Assembly: GCA_016780065.1 (NCBI GenBank)
Contig: JADHML010000011.1
Span: 1-32,882 of the forward strand
Origin: Flavobacteriaceae bacterium
GTDB lineage: Bacteria > Bacteroidota > Bacteroidia > Flavobacteriales > Flavobacteriaceae
Length of the DNA stretch: 32,882 nt
Direction of reading: 5' to 3'
Positions 16,871 to 25,273 of this stretch are shown here, piece after piece (within the stretch, counting starts at the first letter, position 1; every line of letters starts with the position of its first letter). A model generated the notes under the pieces. That model saw only the letters and a list, made by a program, of their open reading frames with translations, had not been told where the DNA came from and made no database searches. The position numbers and the translations under genes were made by a program.

Positions 16871-17960
16871 CATACAGCCCAAAGTACGCCTCTACTTTTT
16901 AGATGCCTTACGTGCTTTTGCCATTCTAATGATGTTGCAAGGTCATTTTATTAGTGGTCTTTTAGACCCATCTTTTAAAGACTCTGATAATTTAGGGTAT
17001 CGTATTTGGTTATATTGTAGAGGGTTTACGGCGCCTTTATTTTTTACCATTACTGGATGGGTGTTCACGTTCTTACTACTCAGAAACCCCATTCAAGGAC
17101 TGTCTAACCCTCGAATTGGAAAAGGGATTAAACGTGCCATAGAACTTCTTATTTGGGGCTACATATTAAGGTTGAACCTCCCGAGTTTATTGGGTGGAAA
17201 AATCAATAACTCTTTTGTACAACCCGATGTGTTACACATTATTGGACTCGGATTGATCTTTGTGATGATGATCTATGTTCTAATGTATAGAAATAGAAAC
17301 ATCATGTTTATGTTTTTTGTTGCCTTTGGTACGCTTGTTTTCCTTACACAACCTATTTACAGCGGATATGTGTTTGAAAATTTACCACGATTTATATCTG
17401 GTTATTTAACAAAGGGAAATGGAGGGGTTTTCTATTTATTTCCATGGTTGGGATATGTAAGTATTGGTGCTGCCATTGCCTGTGTATTTAAAGCTAAAAG
17501 AAGCTTTTCAAATTTTTATGTATTGGGTTTTTTAATCTTGGGATCTGTTTTGATTTTCACTTCCACATGGATCACAAACCAACTGGGTTATCTTTTGGAG
17601 TTCCCTTTGTTAAATGATGTAGCTAAAAATAATTTCTTATTTATTCGATTAGGTGATGTATTTGTTTTGTTTGGGTTATTTATGCTTCTTCAACCTCTGA
17701 TCAAACAGCGGCTGTGGTTGCAAATTGGCTCCAAGACCCTATCGCTTTACATCGTTCACTACTTTATTCTGTATGGTAGCTTGAGTGGCCTTGGACTATA
17801 CAAGTATTTTAAACAAAGTTTAGACTGGCAAATGGCTTGTATTGGCGCAGTGTTGTTTGTGTTGAGTGTAAGCGGACTTGTTTTGGCTTACTTTAATAAC
17901 GAAAAACAGATCAAACGTGCAAAGCACGATTTTCAGTTGCGGCTAAAGCAGCTTCTTTAA
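16854..17960 (+). CDS. Multi-pass membrane protein, HGSNAT-like/DUF1624-type acyltransferase family
   Basis: About 368 residues with roughly ten hydrophobic segments. The opening RLYFLDALRAFAILMMLQGHF, with an arginine and an HF just after the first helix, and GFTAPLFFTITGWVF match the membrane acyltransferase family related to heparan-alpha-glucosaminide N-acetyltransferase. These proteins move acetyl groups across the membrane onto sugars; the substrate here is unknown. No ATG is available: the frame offers TTG at 16827 (44 bp inside argH) or TTG at 16854 (17 bp inside argH). I prefer 16854 because it leaves a short N-terminus before the family core. Its tail overlaps lpdA by 50 bp on the other strand. 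A link to arginine metabolism is not evident; it may just ride on the operon. Confidence 0.75.
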   Translation: MIANTDIQPKVRLYFLDALRAFAILMMLQGHFISGLLDPSFKDSDNLGYRIWLYCRGFTAPLFFTITGWVFTFLLLRNPIQGLSNPRIGKGIKRAIELLIWGYILRLNLPSLLGGKINNSFVQPDVLHIIGLGLIFVMMIYVLMYRNRNIMFMFFVAFGTLVFLTQPIYSGYVFENLPRFISGYLTKGNGGVFYLFPWLGYVSIGAAIACVFKAKRSFSNFYVLGFLILGSVLIFTSTWITNQLGYLLEFPLLNDVAKNNFLFIRLGDVFVLFGLFMLLQPLIKQRLWLQIGSKTLSLYIVHYFILYGSLSGLGLYKYFKQSLDWQMACIGAVLFVLSVSGLVLAYFNNEKQIKRAKHDFQLRLKQLL

Positions 17961-19311
17961 CAGCCTCTGCATAAGTAGGATGTGCATGACTCATACGAGC
18001 AATATCCTCTGCAGACGCTCTAAACTCCATCGCTGTAACAGCTTCAGTAATCAGGTCAGCTGCGCGAGCACCAATTATATGTACTCCTAGCACCTCATCA
18101 GTTGCACTATCTGCTAAAATCTTCACGAAACCATCTGTGTCCATACTGGCCCGAGCACGCCCTAATGCACGCATTGAAAATTGACCTGATTTGTAGGAGA
18201 TCCCCGCAGCCTTAAGCTGTTCCTCAGTCTTACCCACAGAAGCCACCTCTGGCCAAGTATAAATAACATTTGGTATCAGGTTGTGATCAATATGTGGGTG
18301 TTGACCCGCTATAAGTTCGGCTACCATCACCCCTTCTTCTTCAGCCTTATGTGCCAACATAGCCCCACGAACTACATCTCCAATAGCATAGATGTTTGAG
18401 GTAGCGGTTTGGAGCTTTTCATTTACTTCAACCTGACCTTTGTCGTTGAGTAAAACTCCCGCAGCTTGGGCATTTAATCCATCAGTATATGGTTTTCTTC
18501 CGACAGACACCAAACAATAGTCTCCTTCAAATTGTACTTCATTGCCCTTTTTGTCTAAAGCAGTTATTCGTACTTGATCGCCATCACGCGTTACATTGTT
18601 AACCTGGTGAGATAGATAAAACTTCACCCCTTGTTTTTTCATCACTTTCATAAGCTCCTTTGATAGCGATGCGTCCATGACAGGGGTTATGCGATCTGCG
18701 TATTCAATAACGGAGACATTAGCACCTAATCTACGATACACCTGCCCCAGTTCCAATCCAATGACACCACCTCCAATGACCACCATGTGTTTGGGGATTT
18801 CGGTTAGCGATAATGCTTCTGTAGAGGTGATGATTCTCTCTTTGTCAATCTTTATAAAAGGTAATGAAGATGGCTTAGAGCCTGTGGCAATGATTGTGTT
18901 TTTGGCTTCAATAGTTTGGGGTTTTTCGCCACTGATCTGGATATGGGTTGCATCTACAAAGCTACCCATGCCGTTAAACACAGTGATTTTGTTTTTGTCC
19001 ATCAAATAGTCGATGCCCTTAGTGGTTTGTTCTACCACACTTCGCTTACGCTCCATCATCTGTTTGAGGTTGACTTTGATTTCTCCTTCAATATCAATCC
19101 CATGAGTTGAGAAATGTTTTGTGGCATCTTCATAGTGATGAGATGAGTCTAAAAGTGATTTTGAGGGAATACAACCTACGTTCAAGCAAGTACCTCCTAG
19201 GGTGTTGTATTTTTCAATTAAAGCGGTTTTCATCCCTAGTTGAGAACAACGAATAGCGGCTACATAGCCTCCAGGGCCAGAACCGATTACTGCAACGTCA
19301 AAAACAGACAT
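17911..19311 (-). CDS. lpdA: Dihydrolipoyl dehydrogenase (E3)
   Basis: FAD-dependent reoxidation of dihydrolipoamide in the pyruvate, 2-oxoglutarate and branched-chain 2-oxoacid dehydrogenase complexes or the glycine cleavage system. The 466 residues are full length: FAD-binding VIGSGPGGYVAAIR at the N-terminus, redox disulfide in GGTCLNVGCIPSK, NAD-binding VVIGGGVIGLELGQ, the second FAD motif YAIGDVVRG, and the interface His-Glu pair in HAHPTYAEAVKEAA at the C-terminus. No E1 or E2 genes are adjacent, so it probably serves several complexes. The ATG at 19311 follows a good -7 motif. The last 50 bp overlap the membrane acyltransferase gene on the other strand. Confidence 0.96.
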   Translation of the reverse strand: MSVFDVAVIGSGPGGYVAAIRCSQLGMKTALIEKYNTLGGTCLNVGCIPSKSLLDSSHHYEDATKHFSTHGIDIEGEIKVNLKQMMERKRSVVEQTTKGIDYLMDKNKITVFNGMGSFVDATHIQISGEKPQTIEAKNTIIATGSKPSSLPFIKIDKERIITSTEALSLTEIPKHMVVIGGGVIGLELGQVYRRLGANVSVIEYADRITPVMDASLSKELMKVMKKQGVKFYLSHQVNNVTRDGDQVRITALDKKGNEVQFEGDYCLVSVGRKPYTDGLNAQAAGVLLNDKGQVEVNEKLQTATSNIYAIGDVVRGAMLAHKAEEEGVMVAELIAGQHPHIDHNLIPNVIYTWPEVASVGKTEEQLKAAGISYKSGQFSMRALGRARASMDTDGFVKILADSATDEVLGVHIIGARAADLITEAVTAMEFRASAEDIARMSHAHPTYAEAVKEAALAATENRALHV

Positions 19312-19332
19312 AGTGAGTTTTTTTTAACATCA

Positions 19333-19340
19333 CAAAATTA
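19333..19340 (-). promoter_or_regulatory. Candidate -7 promoter element for lpdA
   Basis: Reading on the minus strand, TAATTTTG matches TAnnTTTG exactly and lies 21 nt before the lpdA ATG. A TTTG further upstream is 23 nt away, slightly longer than usual spacing, so the -33 box is uncertain. Confidence 0.45.
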
Positions 19341-19386
19341 AGGCGAAACAGCTTATTAAACCTCAAAAAATATGTAAAAATTAAAA

Positions 19387-20250
19387 CTACCAATCAAATA
19401 CACGGCTGATGTTGAATCCAAAATAAATATCTCCCTGAGACCAGTCCCCTGTAGCTTGTCCAAAAAATCCGTTTTCAAACATAGATTGAGCATTGGTGAA
19501 ATGAAGTTGAAAAACATGTCCGCCTGTTTCAACATCAACTCCTACTGAGAAAGGATTTCTGTAAGGAGCGTCTTCACTTCGGTTGGTGTGTAATCCGTAG
19601 TCTAAATTAAAGCTAACGCGATTGCTGAGTTTATAACGACCACCCATCGCAAGAATAAACTGTCCGTTGTCTTGTGTGTTAATGGTGGTTAGGTTTTCAT
19701 GCATGTAGGTTGGAGATAACTGTAACGAAAGCTTTTCGTTCCATTTACGAGAAATCATTAACTGGGCGGTATGGGTGAGTCTTTGATTAAACTCTAAATT
19801 TGGTAAAAAAGCTTTATCAAGTAAGGTATTAACAGTTGTAATGCCATAAAACCCTAGCGTAAAAGGAAACCGTTCTTGTTGTTGACGCAAAAACCTCATT
19901 TTTGTGTGCAATCCATAAGTTCTCTGGTATGAGGATCGAGCCAATCCCACATTCATCCACTCATTAACTCCGTAAACAAGTTGAAGCTTGGTAACGGCAA
20001 TATCAAGTCCGAAAAAATCTTCAAAGCCATTTTCAATACTTCCAAATCGATGAGCTACTATAAAATACAGCGCTCCCTTCTCCGCAAGTTTGGTAGATTC
20101 AATATTGATGATTTTTAGCCCTTTAAAAACAGAGTCTGTATATGGAGCCTCCATTGAGAGGTTTGATTCTAAATCTGCTAATAAATCATTCTGTGAAAAA
20201 ATTGAGAATGATGATAATATGGTTAGTATTGTAAAAAATCGGACGAACAT
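19387..20250 (-). CDS. DUF5777-type outer-membrane beta-barrel protein
   Basis: A 287-residue protein with a signal peptide (MFVRFFTILTILSSFSIFSQ, cleavage near residue 19) and then alternating amphipathic strands rich in aromatic residues, ending in NISRVFDW with a C-terminal aromatic, as expected for a small outer-membrane barrel. The segment FKGLKIINIESTKLAEKGALYFIVAHRFGSIENGFEDFFGLD is the opening I associate with DUF5777. No function has been established for this family that I know of. It is the last gene of a minus-strand set with the DOMON, ankyrin and OB-fold genes and sits near a YceI gene, which suggests a shared envelope process. The gap to the DOMON gene is 40 bp. Confidence 0.75.
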   Translation of the reverse strand: MFVRFFTILTILSSFSIFSQNDLLADLESNLSMEAPYTDSVFKGLKIINIESTKLAEKGALYFIVAHRFGSIENGFEDFFGLDIAVTKLQLVYGVNEWMNVGLARSSYQRTYGLHTKMRFLRQQQERFPFTLGFYGITTVNTLLDKAFLPNLEFNQRLTHTAQLMISRKWNEKLSLQLSPTYMHENLTTINTQDNGQFILAMGGRYKLSNRVSFNLDYGLHTNRSEDAPYRNPFSVGVDVETGGHVFQLHFTNAQSMFENGFFGQATGDWSQGDIYFGFNISRVFDW

Positions 20251-20290
20251 AGAGATTTGTTTAATAGTGTTATCTGACTAGGTTGGGAAA

Positions 20291-21061
20291 TCATTCTTTA
20301 ATAAGCCTTCTGATGGCTTGTCTCCCATCACCCTCCAATTGCATAATATACATGCCCGATGGCAAGGGTTTGGTATTTATTTTTATGTTATTACCTTCAA
20401 AAGATTGATGCATTACTTGTTGCCCAAGATTGTTAAACAATGTAAACTCGGCAGAAGACAAAAACTGGCTAAAATTCAGATTGAGCTCATCCTTCATTGG
20501 ATTGGGATACATGCTAAAATCAGTAAGCTCGTATTGCCCTGTACTAAGAGTAGCTACAAAAGCGCCTCTAGAGTTGTGATATCCAAAGTTTAGGCTACTC
20601 CCCATAGCCCATAACAACGTGATGGATTGTGGTGCGCTAGGGAATGTATAGTCCGAGTTGTCGGATGAGATTCTTGACCGAGAAACAACAAGGGTTCGAA
20701 CACCATTTTCGGTTGTGTCAGTATCTGTAATCCAATTGTTTTCTACGTCTACACTTGGCGAGTTAAAACCTCCGTTCATGGTTCGATCTTGTAAGCCTTG
20801 ATTATTATAGACTACCAAATCATCCCCGCTAGACCCCATACCTGCTGAAGATGGATCAAAAGCCACCCCTAACCAACGATTGGCAGGACCTACCAAAGTC
20901 ATGGTAACCACATTGCTGTCATTATTAACTTGAATTTCACAAGTGAAACCAGATGTAAATGTCATAACGCCCGTACTGTAACTTTGACCAAAGGTCGTCG
21001 AGCTAAAGAAAACAATAGTGAGACAAGCGAGGCAAATAACAAAGTTTTTGAGCGTGTTCAT
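20291..21061 (-). CDS. Secreted DOMON-domain protein with type IX secretion sorting tail
   Basis: 256 residues in three parts: a signal peptide (1-25), a DOMON-like beta-sandwich domain (about 28-172), and a C-terminal type IX secretion sorting domain (about 182-256) that starts FSMYPNPMKDELNL and ends with the basic RRLIKE. In the DOMON part, GVAFDPSSAGMGSSGDDLVVY contains Met75 and GYHNSRGAF contains His162, positions resembling the Met/His haem ligands of cytochrome-type DOMON domains; some DOMON domains bind sugar instead. The sorting tail predicts export by the Por machinery to the cell surface or outside. Its ATG overlaps the ankyrin gene stop by 4 bp. The ligand is not determined by sequence. 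Confidence 0.83.
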   Translation of the reverse strand: MNTLKNFVICLACLTIVFFSSTTFGQSYSTGVMTFTSGFTCEIQVNNDSNVVTMTLVGPANRWLGVAFDPSSAGMGSSGDDLVVYNNQGLQDRTMNGGFNSPSVDVENNWITDTDTTENGVRTLVVSRSRISSDNSDYTFPSAPQSITLLWAMGSSLNFGYHNSRGAFVATLSTGQYELTDFSMYPNPMKDELNLNFSQFLSSAEFTLFNNLGQQVMHQSFEGNNIKINTKPLPSGMYIMQLEGDGRQAIRRLIKE

Positions 21062-21582
21062 TCTGAATGATGTTTAAAAAAATCAATGATGTCTTTATTG
21101 TTTAGCAAACGAGCGTAATCAAGGGCAGATCTACCGGTCTGGTCTTTCAAATTCGGATCTGCATCAGCTTGAATCAATGCATGAACCAGTGCTTTGTGTT
21201 GAAACATAGTAGCATAATGCAATGCTGAGGTTCCGTTGGCATCGACAAGATTGGGATCTGCACCAAAAGAAAGGAGTAGTAAACTCAAGTCAACATGATT
21301 TTTTACAACAGATGCCATAAGTGCGGTGCCCATATTACTTTGAATATCAACATCAACTTTAGAGGTTTCAAGTAAGTAGCGAACTGCTTCAATATGATTG
21401 TAGTATGAAGCCAGAATCAAAGGTGTATAGCCTTGATCATTGGTCAAAACAGCTTTTTCAGGATGTTTTGCTAACATTTGCACAAAAGCAACCGTGTCTC
21501 CGCTCTTGGCATGATCAAAAATACTTTGCGCATGAGATTGGAAAACCAACAGACAAACAATAAAAAACACAATGAACTTCAT
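21058..21582 (-). CDS. Exported ankyrin-repeat protein
   Basis: 174 residues: a signal peptide (MKFIVFFIVCLLVFQSHAQ) and about four to five ankyrin repeats from residue 20 to the end, with clear repeat cores GYTPLILASYYNHIEAVRYLLE, GTALMASVVKNHVDLSLLLLSFGADPN, GTSALHYATMFQHKALVHALIQADADPN and GRSALDYARLLNNKDIIDFF. Small periplasmic ankyrin proteins act as protein-binding scaffolds; in other bacteria some accompany catalase or cytochrome genes. It lies 6 bp after the OB-fold gene and overlaps the DOMON gene by 4 bp, so it very likely functions with them. No enzyme domain is present. Confidence 0.88.
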   Translation of the reverse strand: MKFIVFFIVCLLVFQSHAQSIFDHAKSGDTVAFVQMLAKHPEKAVLTNDQGYTPLILASYYNHIEAVRYLLETSKVDVDIQSNMGTALMASVVKNHVDLSLLLLSFGADPNLVDANGTSALHYATMFQHKALVHALIQADADPNLKDQTGRSALDYARLLNNKDIIDFFKHHSE

Positions 21583-21588
21583 AAATGT

Positions 21589-21969
21589 CTATTCTAATAT
21601 TACCGCTTGATCCATCTTAACCAACCCAAACAACTCATCGTAACCAATACAACGTCCTTTAACGGCAACGACATTTCCGAGTCTAATGTTAGCGTTCATT
21701 TTATCCTCAAAGGACACATAAACATTGTGATCTACAGTTAATGCATAAGGCTCAATTTCTGTGATTTGGCCTTGTACCAATACAGCTTGGTTGAGGTATA
21801 AATCATTTGCAGCAATAACATCTATCTCAAAAGCTTTTATTAGGTTTGAGGCGGTAAATTCATAGTGCGGCGTTTCTTTCGATATATCTCTGTGATTGGC
21901 ATATAAATAAAAATATGCGCCAAGTACACCCACAACAAGAACAAACAATAGCAACAACCCTCTTTTCAA
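21589..21969 (-). CDS. Membrane-anchored OB-fold (tRNA_anti-like) small protein
   Basis: 126 residues with one N-terminal hydrophobic segment (residues 4-25, LLLLFVLVVGVLGAYFYLY) without a lipobox cysteine, so it is probably membrane-anchored with the rest in the periplasm. The C-terminal domain shows the pattern of the tRNA_anti-like OB fold found in Bacteroidota exported proteins: NDLYLNQAVLVQGQITEIE, a VYVSFEDK strand, and NIRLGNVVAVKGRCIGYDELFGLVKMDQAVIL. Despite the family name, nothing implies tRNA binding. First gene of the minus-strand envelope operon and divergent from the YceI gene, 79 bp apart. Confidence 0.75.
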   Translation of the reverse strand: MKRGLLLLFVLVVGVLGAYFYLYANHRDISKETPHYEFTASNLIKAFEIDVIAANDLYLNQAVLVQGQITEIEPYALTVDHNVYVSFEDKMNANIRLGNVVAVKGRCIGYDELFGLVKMDQAVILE

Positions 21970-22048
21970 TGCTTTTAGAATTATGTTTAGTAATTATAAA
22001 TATAAACAATAATAGATAGGTTGCTTATGGTTTTGTAAATTAGGGGTG

Positions 22049-22651
22049 ATGAAAAACATATTGGATAAATCTTTTTTGGGCACAAAACAACATTATAGTT
22101 CCGTTCAATTGCTATTGAGAACTCTTTTTATTTCTATTGTATTTACCCATTTCGCCATGGCTCAAGATCGTTATACAACTCGATCTGGAGAAATCTTTTT
22201 TGAAGCATCAGTTCCTAGCTTTGAACCCATAAAAGCAACCAACAAAGAAACTTCTGCTGTATTGGATGTGAAATCTGGAAATTTTGCTGTCTTGGCTTTG
22301 GTACGGGGTTTCCGTTTTAGAGTAGCTCTCATGGAAGAGCATTTTAATGAAAATTATATAGAAAGTTATAAATACCCAAAAACCAGTTTTAAAGGTAAAA
22401 TTGTTGATTTTAACATTGACAACCTCAGCAACAAAGCTCAAAACTTCTCTGCCATTGGATCTCTTTACCTTCACGGCATTACAAAAGAAATAGAAGTTCC
22501 AGTGACCATCCTGTTGGAAGAAGGTCAATTAAAATTGTCTTCAATTTTTTCTGTTGAGGCTGAAGATTTTGGTATAAAAATTCCAAGTTTGGTTCGAAAG
22601 CAAATCGCTGAAATTGTCGAAGTTAAAGTTGAATTGGACATGCTGCCTTGA
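22049..22651 (+). CDS. YceI family exported protein
   Basis: About 200 residues with a signal peptide ending near FTHFAMAQ (residue 39), preceded by a longer than usual N-region. The mature part is the YceI lipocalin-like barrel: SGEIFFEASVP, the FRVALMEEHFNENYIESYKYPKTSFKGKIVDF core and LYLHGITKEIEVPVTI. YceI proteins bind long-chain isoprenoids, for example ubiquinone-like molecules, in the periplasm. The ATG at 22049 directly follows a GTG at 22046; ATG is preferred. It is divergent from the OB-fold/ankyrin/DOMON/DUF5777 operon, and in Bacteroidota such genes tend to keep company, so I infer a shared process. Confidence 0.87.
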   Translation: MKNILDKSFLGTKQHYSSVQLLLRTLFISIVFTHFAMAQDRYTTRSGEIFFEASVPSFEPIKATNKETSAVLDVKSGNFAVLALVRGFRFRVALMEEHFNENYIESYKYPKTSFKGKIVDFNIDNLSNKAQNFSAIGSLYLHGITKEIEVPVTILLEEGQLKLSSIFSVEAEDFGIKIPSLVRKQIAEIVEVKVELDMLP

Positions 22652-22744
22652 CAACCGATTGTTTTAAATTGTATTCTCTGATTTTTTGTAATTCTCTTCA
22701 GAGGTACATCATTTAATTTGAACGATTTTCGCTAACATTGTATT

Positions 22745-24184
22745 ATGAAGAACAAACACTCAGATAGTTCGCTTCCACTGCACACCGCACTCATTCCACT
22801 TTTTGTTCTTATTGTATTACTCGCCATGAATGTTTGGGTTTATGGAGACAATGCTTTAAGCGGTTCTAATCAGTTTATTCTGCTAGTAGGAGGTGCAGTA
22901 GCCGCTTTGGTAGGATTTGTTTATAAACGCTCATATAAGACTATGCTAGATAAAGTTGCAGACAACCTAAAATCTGTTACGGGCGCTATTCTAATTCTAT
23001 TGTTTGTAGGGGCTTTAGCAGGTACTTGGCTTATTGGTGGGATCATTCCGGGCATGATTTATTATGGTTTACAAATATTACATCCGAGTATTTTTCTTCC
23101 TGCATGTGTTGTTATATGCGCATTAATTTCTTTAGCTACTGGAAGCAGCTGGACCACCTCCGCGACGGTTGGCATCGCGTTAATCGGCATTGGAAAAGCA
23201 TTAGGCATCCCTGTTGGAATGGTCGCTGGAGCTGTAATTTCAGGGGCATATTTTGGAGATAAATTATCTCCCTTAAGCGACACCACCAACTTAGCACCAG
23301 CTATGGCAGGTGGAGATCTGTTTAAGCACATTCGTTACATGACGCTAACTACGGTACCGAGTATATTAGTTACCCTAACCGTTTTCATCATATTGAGTTT
23401 TACATTTTCATCAAATGGAGTTGCAAACACTTCAGGAATCTTAGACTCGATTGACTCTGTTTTTAACATAAATATTTGGTTGTTTTTGGTTCCTGTTATT
23501 GTCATCTTTTTAATCGTAAAAAAGACGCCTCCTTTGGTAGCCTTATTCATAGGAACCGTTCTAGGGGCACTGAGTGCTTTGATTTTTCAACAGCAAGTAT
23601 TGACAAATCTTGGCGGCACTTCGTCTCTAGAAAACACTTACAAAGTGATTATGGATGCCATCACCGTAAACACACAAATACAAACCACCAACCCAATGTT
23701 AAATGATCTATTTTCATCTGGAGGGATGGAGGGAATGCTCGGAACCATTTGGTTGATTATTTGCGCGATGGTTTTTGGTGGTATCATGGACGGAATCGGC
23801 GCTTTGGCAACAATTAGTAACTCTTTGCTATCATGGGCTCAAACTACGTTTCAGTTATTTGCAAGTACCGTTGCATCTTGTCTAGCAATTAACATTACAG
23901 CTTCTGATCAATACCTATCTATTGTTGTTCCTGGAAAAATGTTTCAAAAAGCTTATCATGAGCGAGGTCTCGCGCCTGAAAATTTAAGTCGTACACTTGA
24001 AGACTCTGGAACTGTTACCTCTGTATTAATACCTTGGAACACTTGTGGTGCATACCAGTCAGGAGTGCTAGGTGTAAGTGTAGCCGATTATTTTATTTAC
24101 GCAATCTTTAACTGGATCAGTCCATTTATGACCCTCTTTTTTGCCGCATTAAACATTAAAATAAAACAACTAAAGGACTCTTAG
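22745..24184 (+). CDS. nhaC: NhaC-type Na+/H+ antiporter
   Basis: A 479-residue inner-membrane transporter with about eleven to twelve hydrophobic segments. Family markers are ATGSSWTTSATVGIALIGIGKALGIP and GAYFGDKLSPLSDTTNLAPAMAGGDLFKHIRYM, which is the NhaC signature region, and a C-terminal DSGTVTSVLIPWNTCGAYQSGVLGV. It exchanges sodium for protons, consistent with a marine host. Stand-alone gene; a weak -7-like TTAATTTG lies 25 bp upstream with a TTTG too far away to be convincing. The preceding 93 bp gap contains no other gene. Confidence 0.92.
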   Translation: MKNKHSDSSLPLHTALIPLFVLIVLLAMNVWVYGDNALSGSNQFILLVGGAVAALVGFVYKRSYKTMLDKVADNLKSVTGAILILLFVGALAGTWLIGGIIPGMIYYGLQILHPSIFLPACVVICALISLATGSSWTTSATVGIALIGIGKALGIPVGMVAGAVISGAYFGDKLSPLSDTTNLAPAMAGGDLFKHIRYMTLTTVPSILVTLTVFIILSFTFSSNGVANTSGILDSIDSVFNINIWLFLVPVIVIFLIVKKTPPLVALFIGTVLGALSALIFQQQVLTNLGGTSSLENTYKVIMDAITVNTQIQTTNPMLNDLFSSGGMEGMLGTIWLIICAMVFGGIMDGIGALATISNSLLSWAQTTFQLFASTVASCLAINITASDQYLSIVVPGKMFQKAYHERGLAPENLSRTLEDSGTVTSVLIPWNTCGAYQSGVLGVSVADYFIYAIFNWISPFMTLFFAALNIKIKQLKDS

Positions 24185-24259
24185 CCAATATTTTGCTGTA
24201 AATCTTAATTCATAATTGAGGTTCGCTATAACAAAATAACAAAATGTGATGCTATTTTT

Positions 24260-24289
24260 TTTGAGGGATTGTTTTAAATTAGATATTTG
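24260..24289 (+). promoter_or_regulatory. Bacteroidota-type promoter upstream of the peroxiredoxin gene
   Basis: TTTG at 24260-24263, 18 nt, then GATATTTG at 24282-24289 (one mismatch to TAnnTTTG). The spacing equals that of the tRNA-Ser promoter in this window. The predicted start leaves a short leader before the ATG at 24314. Confidence 0.5.
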
Positions 24290-24313
24290 TGTAAAATTTA
24301 AAAACTGAAAATT

Positions 24314-24952
24314 ATGTCTATCGTCGGAAAAAAATTTCCCAATCTTACTGTAAACGCAATGAACGAAATGGGTGACACCATTCAAGTGAATGTCCTTGAG
24401 GAAGCGACTAAAAACAAAAAGAAAGTAGTTTTGTTTTGGTATCCAAAAGACTTCACCTACGTATGCCCTACTGAGCTACATGCTTTCCAAGAGGCTTTAC
24501 CCGAATTTGAAAAGCGAAATACCATCGTAATTGGTGCTTCATGTGATACTGCAGAGGTGCATTTTGCATGGTTAAACACTGCCAAAGATGAAGGAGGTAT
24601 CGAAGGGGTTACTTACAACCTATTGGCTGACAGCAACAGAAACTTGTCTCGTACACTAGGAATTTTAGATATCTCTAACGAGGTTTATGATGAAGAAACT
24701 GATACTGTATTAGTAGAAGGTGATAATGTATCTTACAGAGCCACATACATTCTTGATGAGGAAGGTGTTGTGTTTCATGAGGGGATCAATAACAAGCCAT
24801 TGGGCAGAAACGTTCAGGAGTACATTCGCTTGATTGATGCACTGACCCATGTTCAAGTGAAGGGCGAAGTTTGCCCTGCAAATTGGGAAGAAGGATCAGA
24901 AGCTATAGAAGAAACAAGCCAAAGCGTTGCTTCGTATTTAAGTCAAAAATAA
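24314..24952 (+). CDS. Typical 2-Cys peroxiredoxin (AhpC/TSA family)
   Basis: Reduces hydrogen peroxide and organic peroxides using thiols. The 212-residue protein has the peroxidatic motif YPKDFTYVCP with Cys51, and the resolving cysteine in GEVCPANW at Cys187, so it is a typical two-cysteine enzyme that forms inter-subunit disulfides. The downstream thioredoxin-like gene starts 6 bp after its stop and is the likely reductant. It has its own promoter candidate. An AhpF-type reductase is not nearby, which fits thioredoxin dependence. Confidence 0.95.
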   Translation: MSIVGKKFPNLTVNAMNEMGDTIQVNVLEEATKNKKKVVLFWYPKDFTYVCPTELHAFQEALPEFEKRNTIVIGASCDTAEVHFAWLNTAKDEGGIEGVTYNLLADSNRNLSRTLGILDISNEVYDEETDTVLVEGDNVSYRATYILDEEGVVFHEGINNKPLGRNVQEYIRLIDALTHVQVKGEVCPANWEEGSEAIEETSQSVASYLSQK

Positions 24953-24958
24953 GTTAAC

Positions 24959-25273
24959 ATGGTAGAAGAGTTACAACAAGACAGTCTCGAGGATGCCATC
25001 CAAGAACATGATACTGTATTTGTGCAGTATTCTGCTGGATGGTGTGGAAATTGCCGCATCATGAAGCCGAAATTCAAAAAAATGGCTGCCGAATATCCGC
25101 AAGCTAAGTTTTTGATGGTCGATGCAGAAAAAAATCCGAATTCGAGAAAATTGGCCAATGTTGACAACCTACCCACTTTTGCAGCATTTAAAAATGGAGC
25201 TCTGGTAGGTCAGGAACAAACCAACAAACTCGAAGTACTTAAATCTTTTATCGATGAGGCTGCCACTAATTAA
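24959..25273 (+). CDS. Thioredoxin family protein
   Basis: A 104-residue single-domain thioredoxin fold without a signal peptide, so cytoplasmic. The active site is WCGNC (Cys29, Cys32), not the classical WCGPC; the change at the third position is expected to shift the redox potential. The cis-proline is in NLPTFAAFKNG. It starts 6 bp after the peroxiredoxin gene and overlaps the DUF6952 gene by 20 bp, so the three are co-translated. It is the probable electron donor for the peroxiredoxin; this is inference from position. Confidence 0.92.
   Translation: MVEELQQDSLEDAIQEHDTVFVQYSAGWCGNCRIMKPKFKKMAAEYPQAKFLMVDAEKNPNSRKLANVDNLPTFAAFKNGALVGQEQTNKLEVLKSFIDEAATN

Noticed and set aside
22208-22528. 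106-codon minus-strand open frame within the YceI gene
   Set aside because: Antisense to the YceI core; no recognisable domain.
22674-22703. Hairpin CTCTGA/TCAGAG between the YceI and nhaC genes as a terminator
   Set aside because: The loop is 16 nt and no T run follows, so it is not a convincing terminator.
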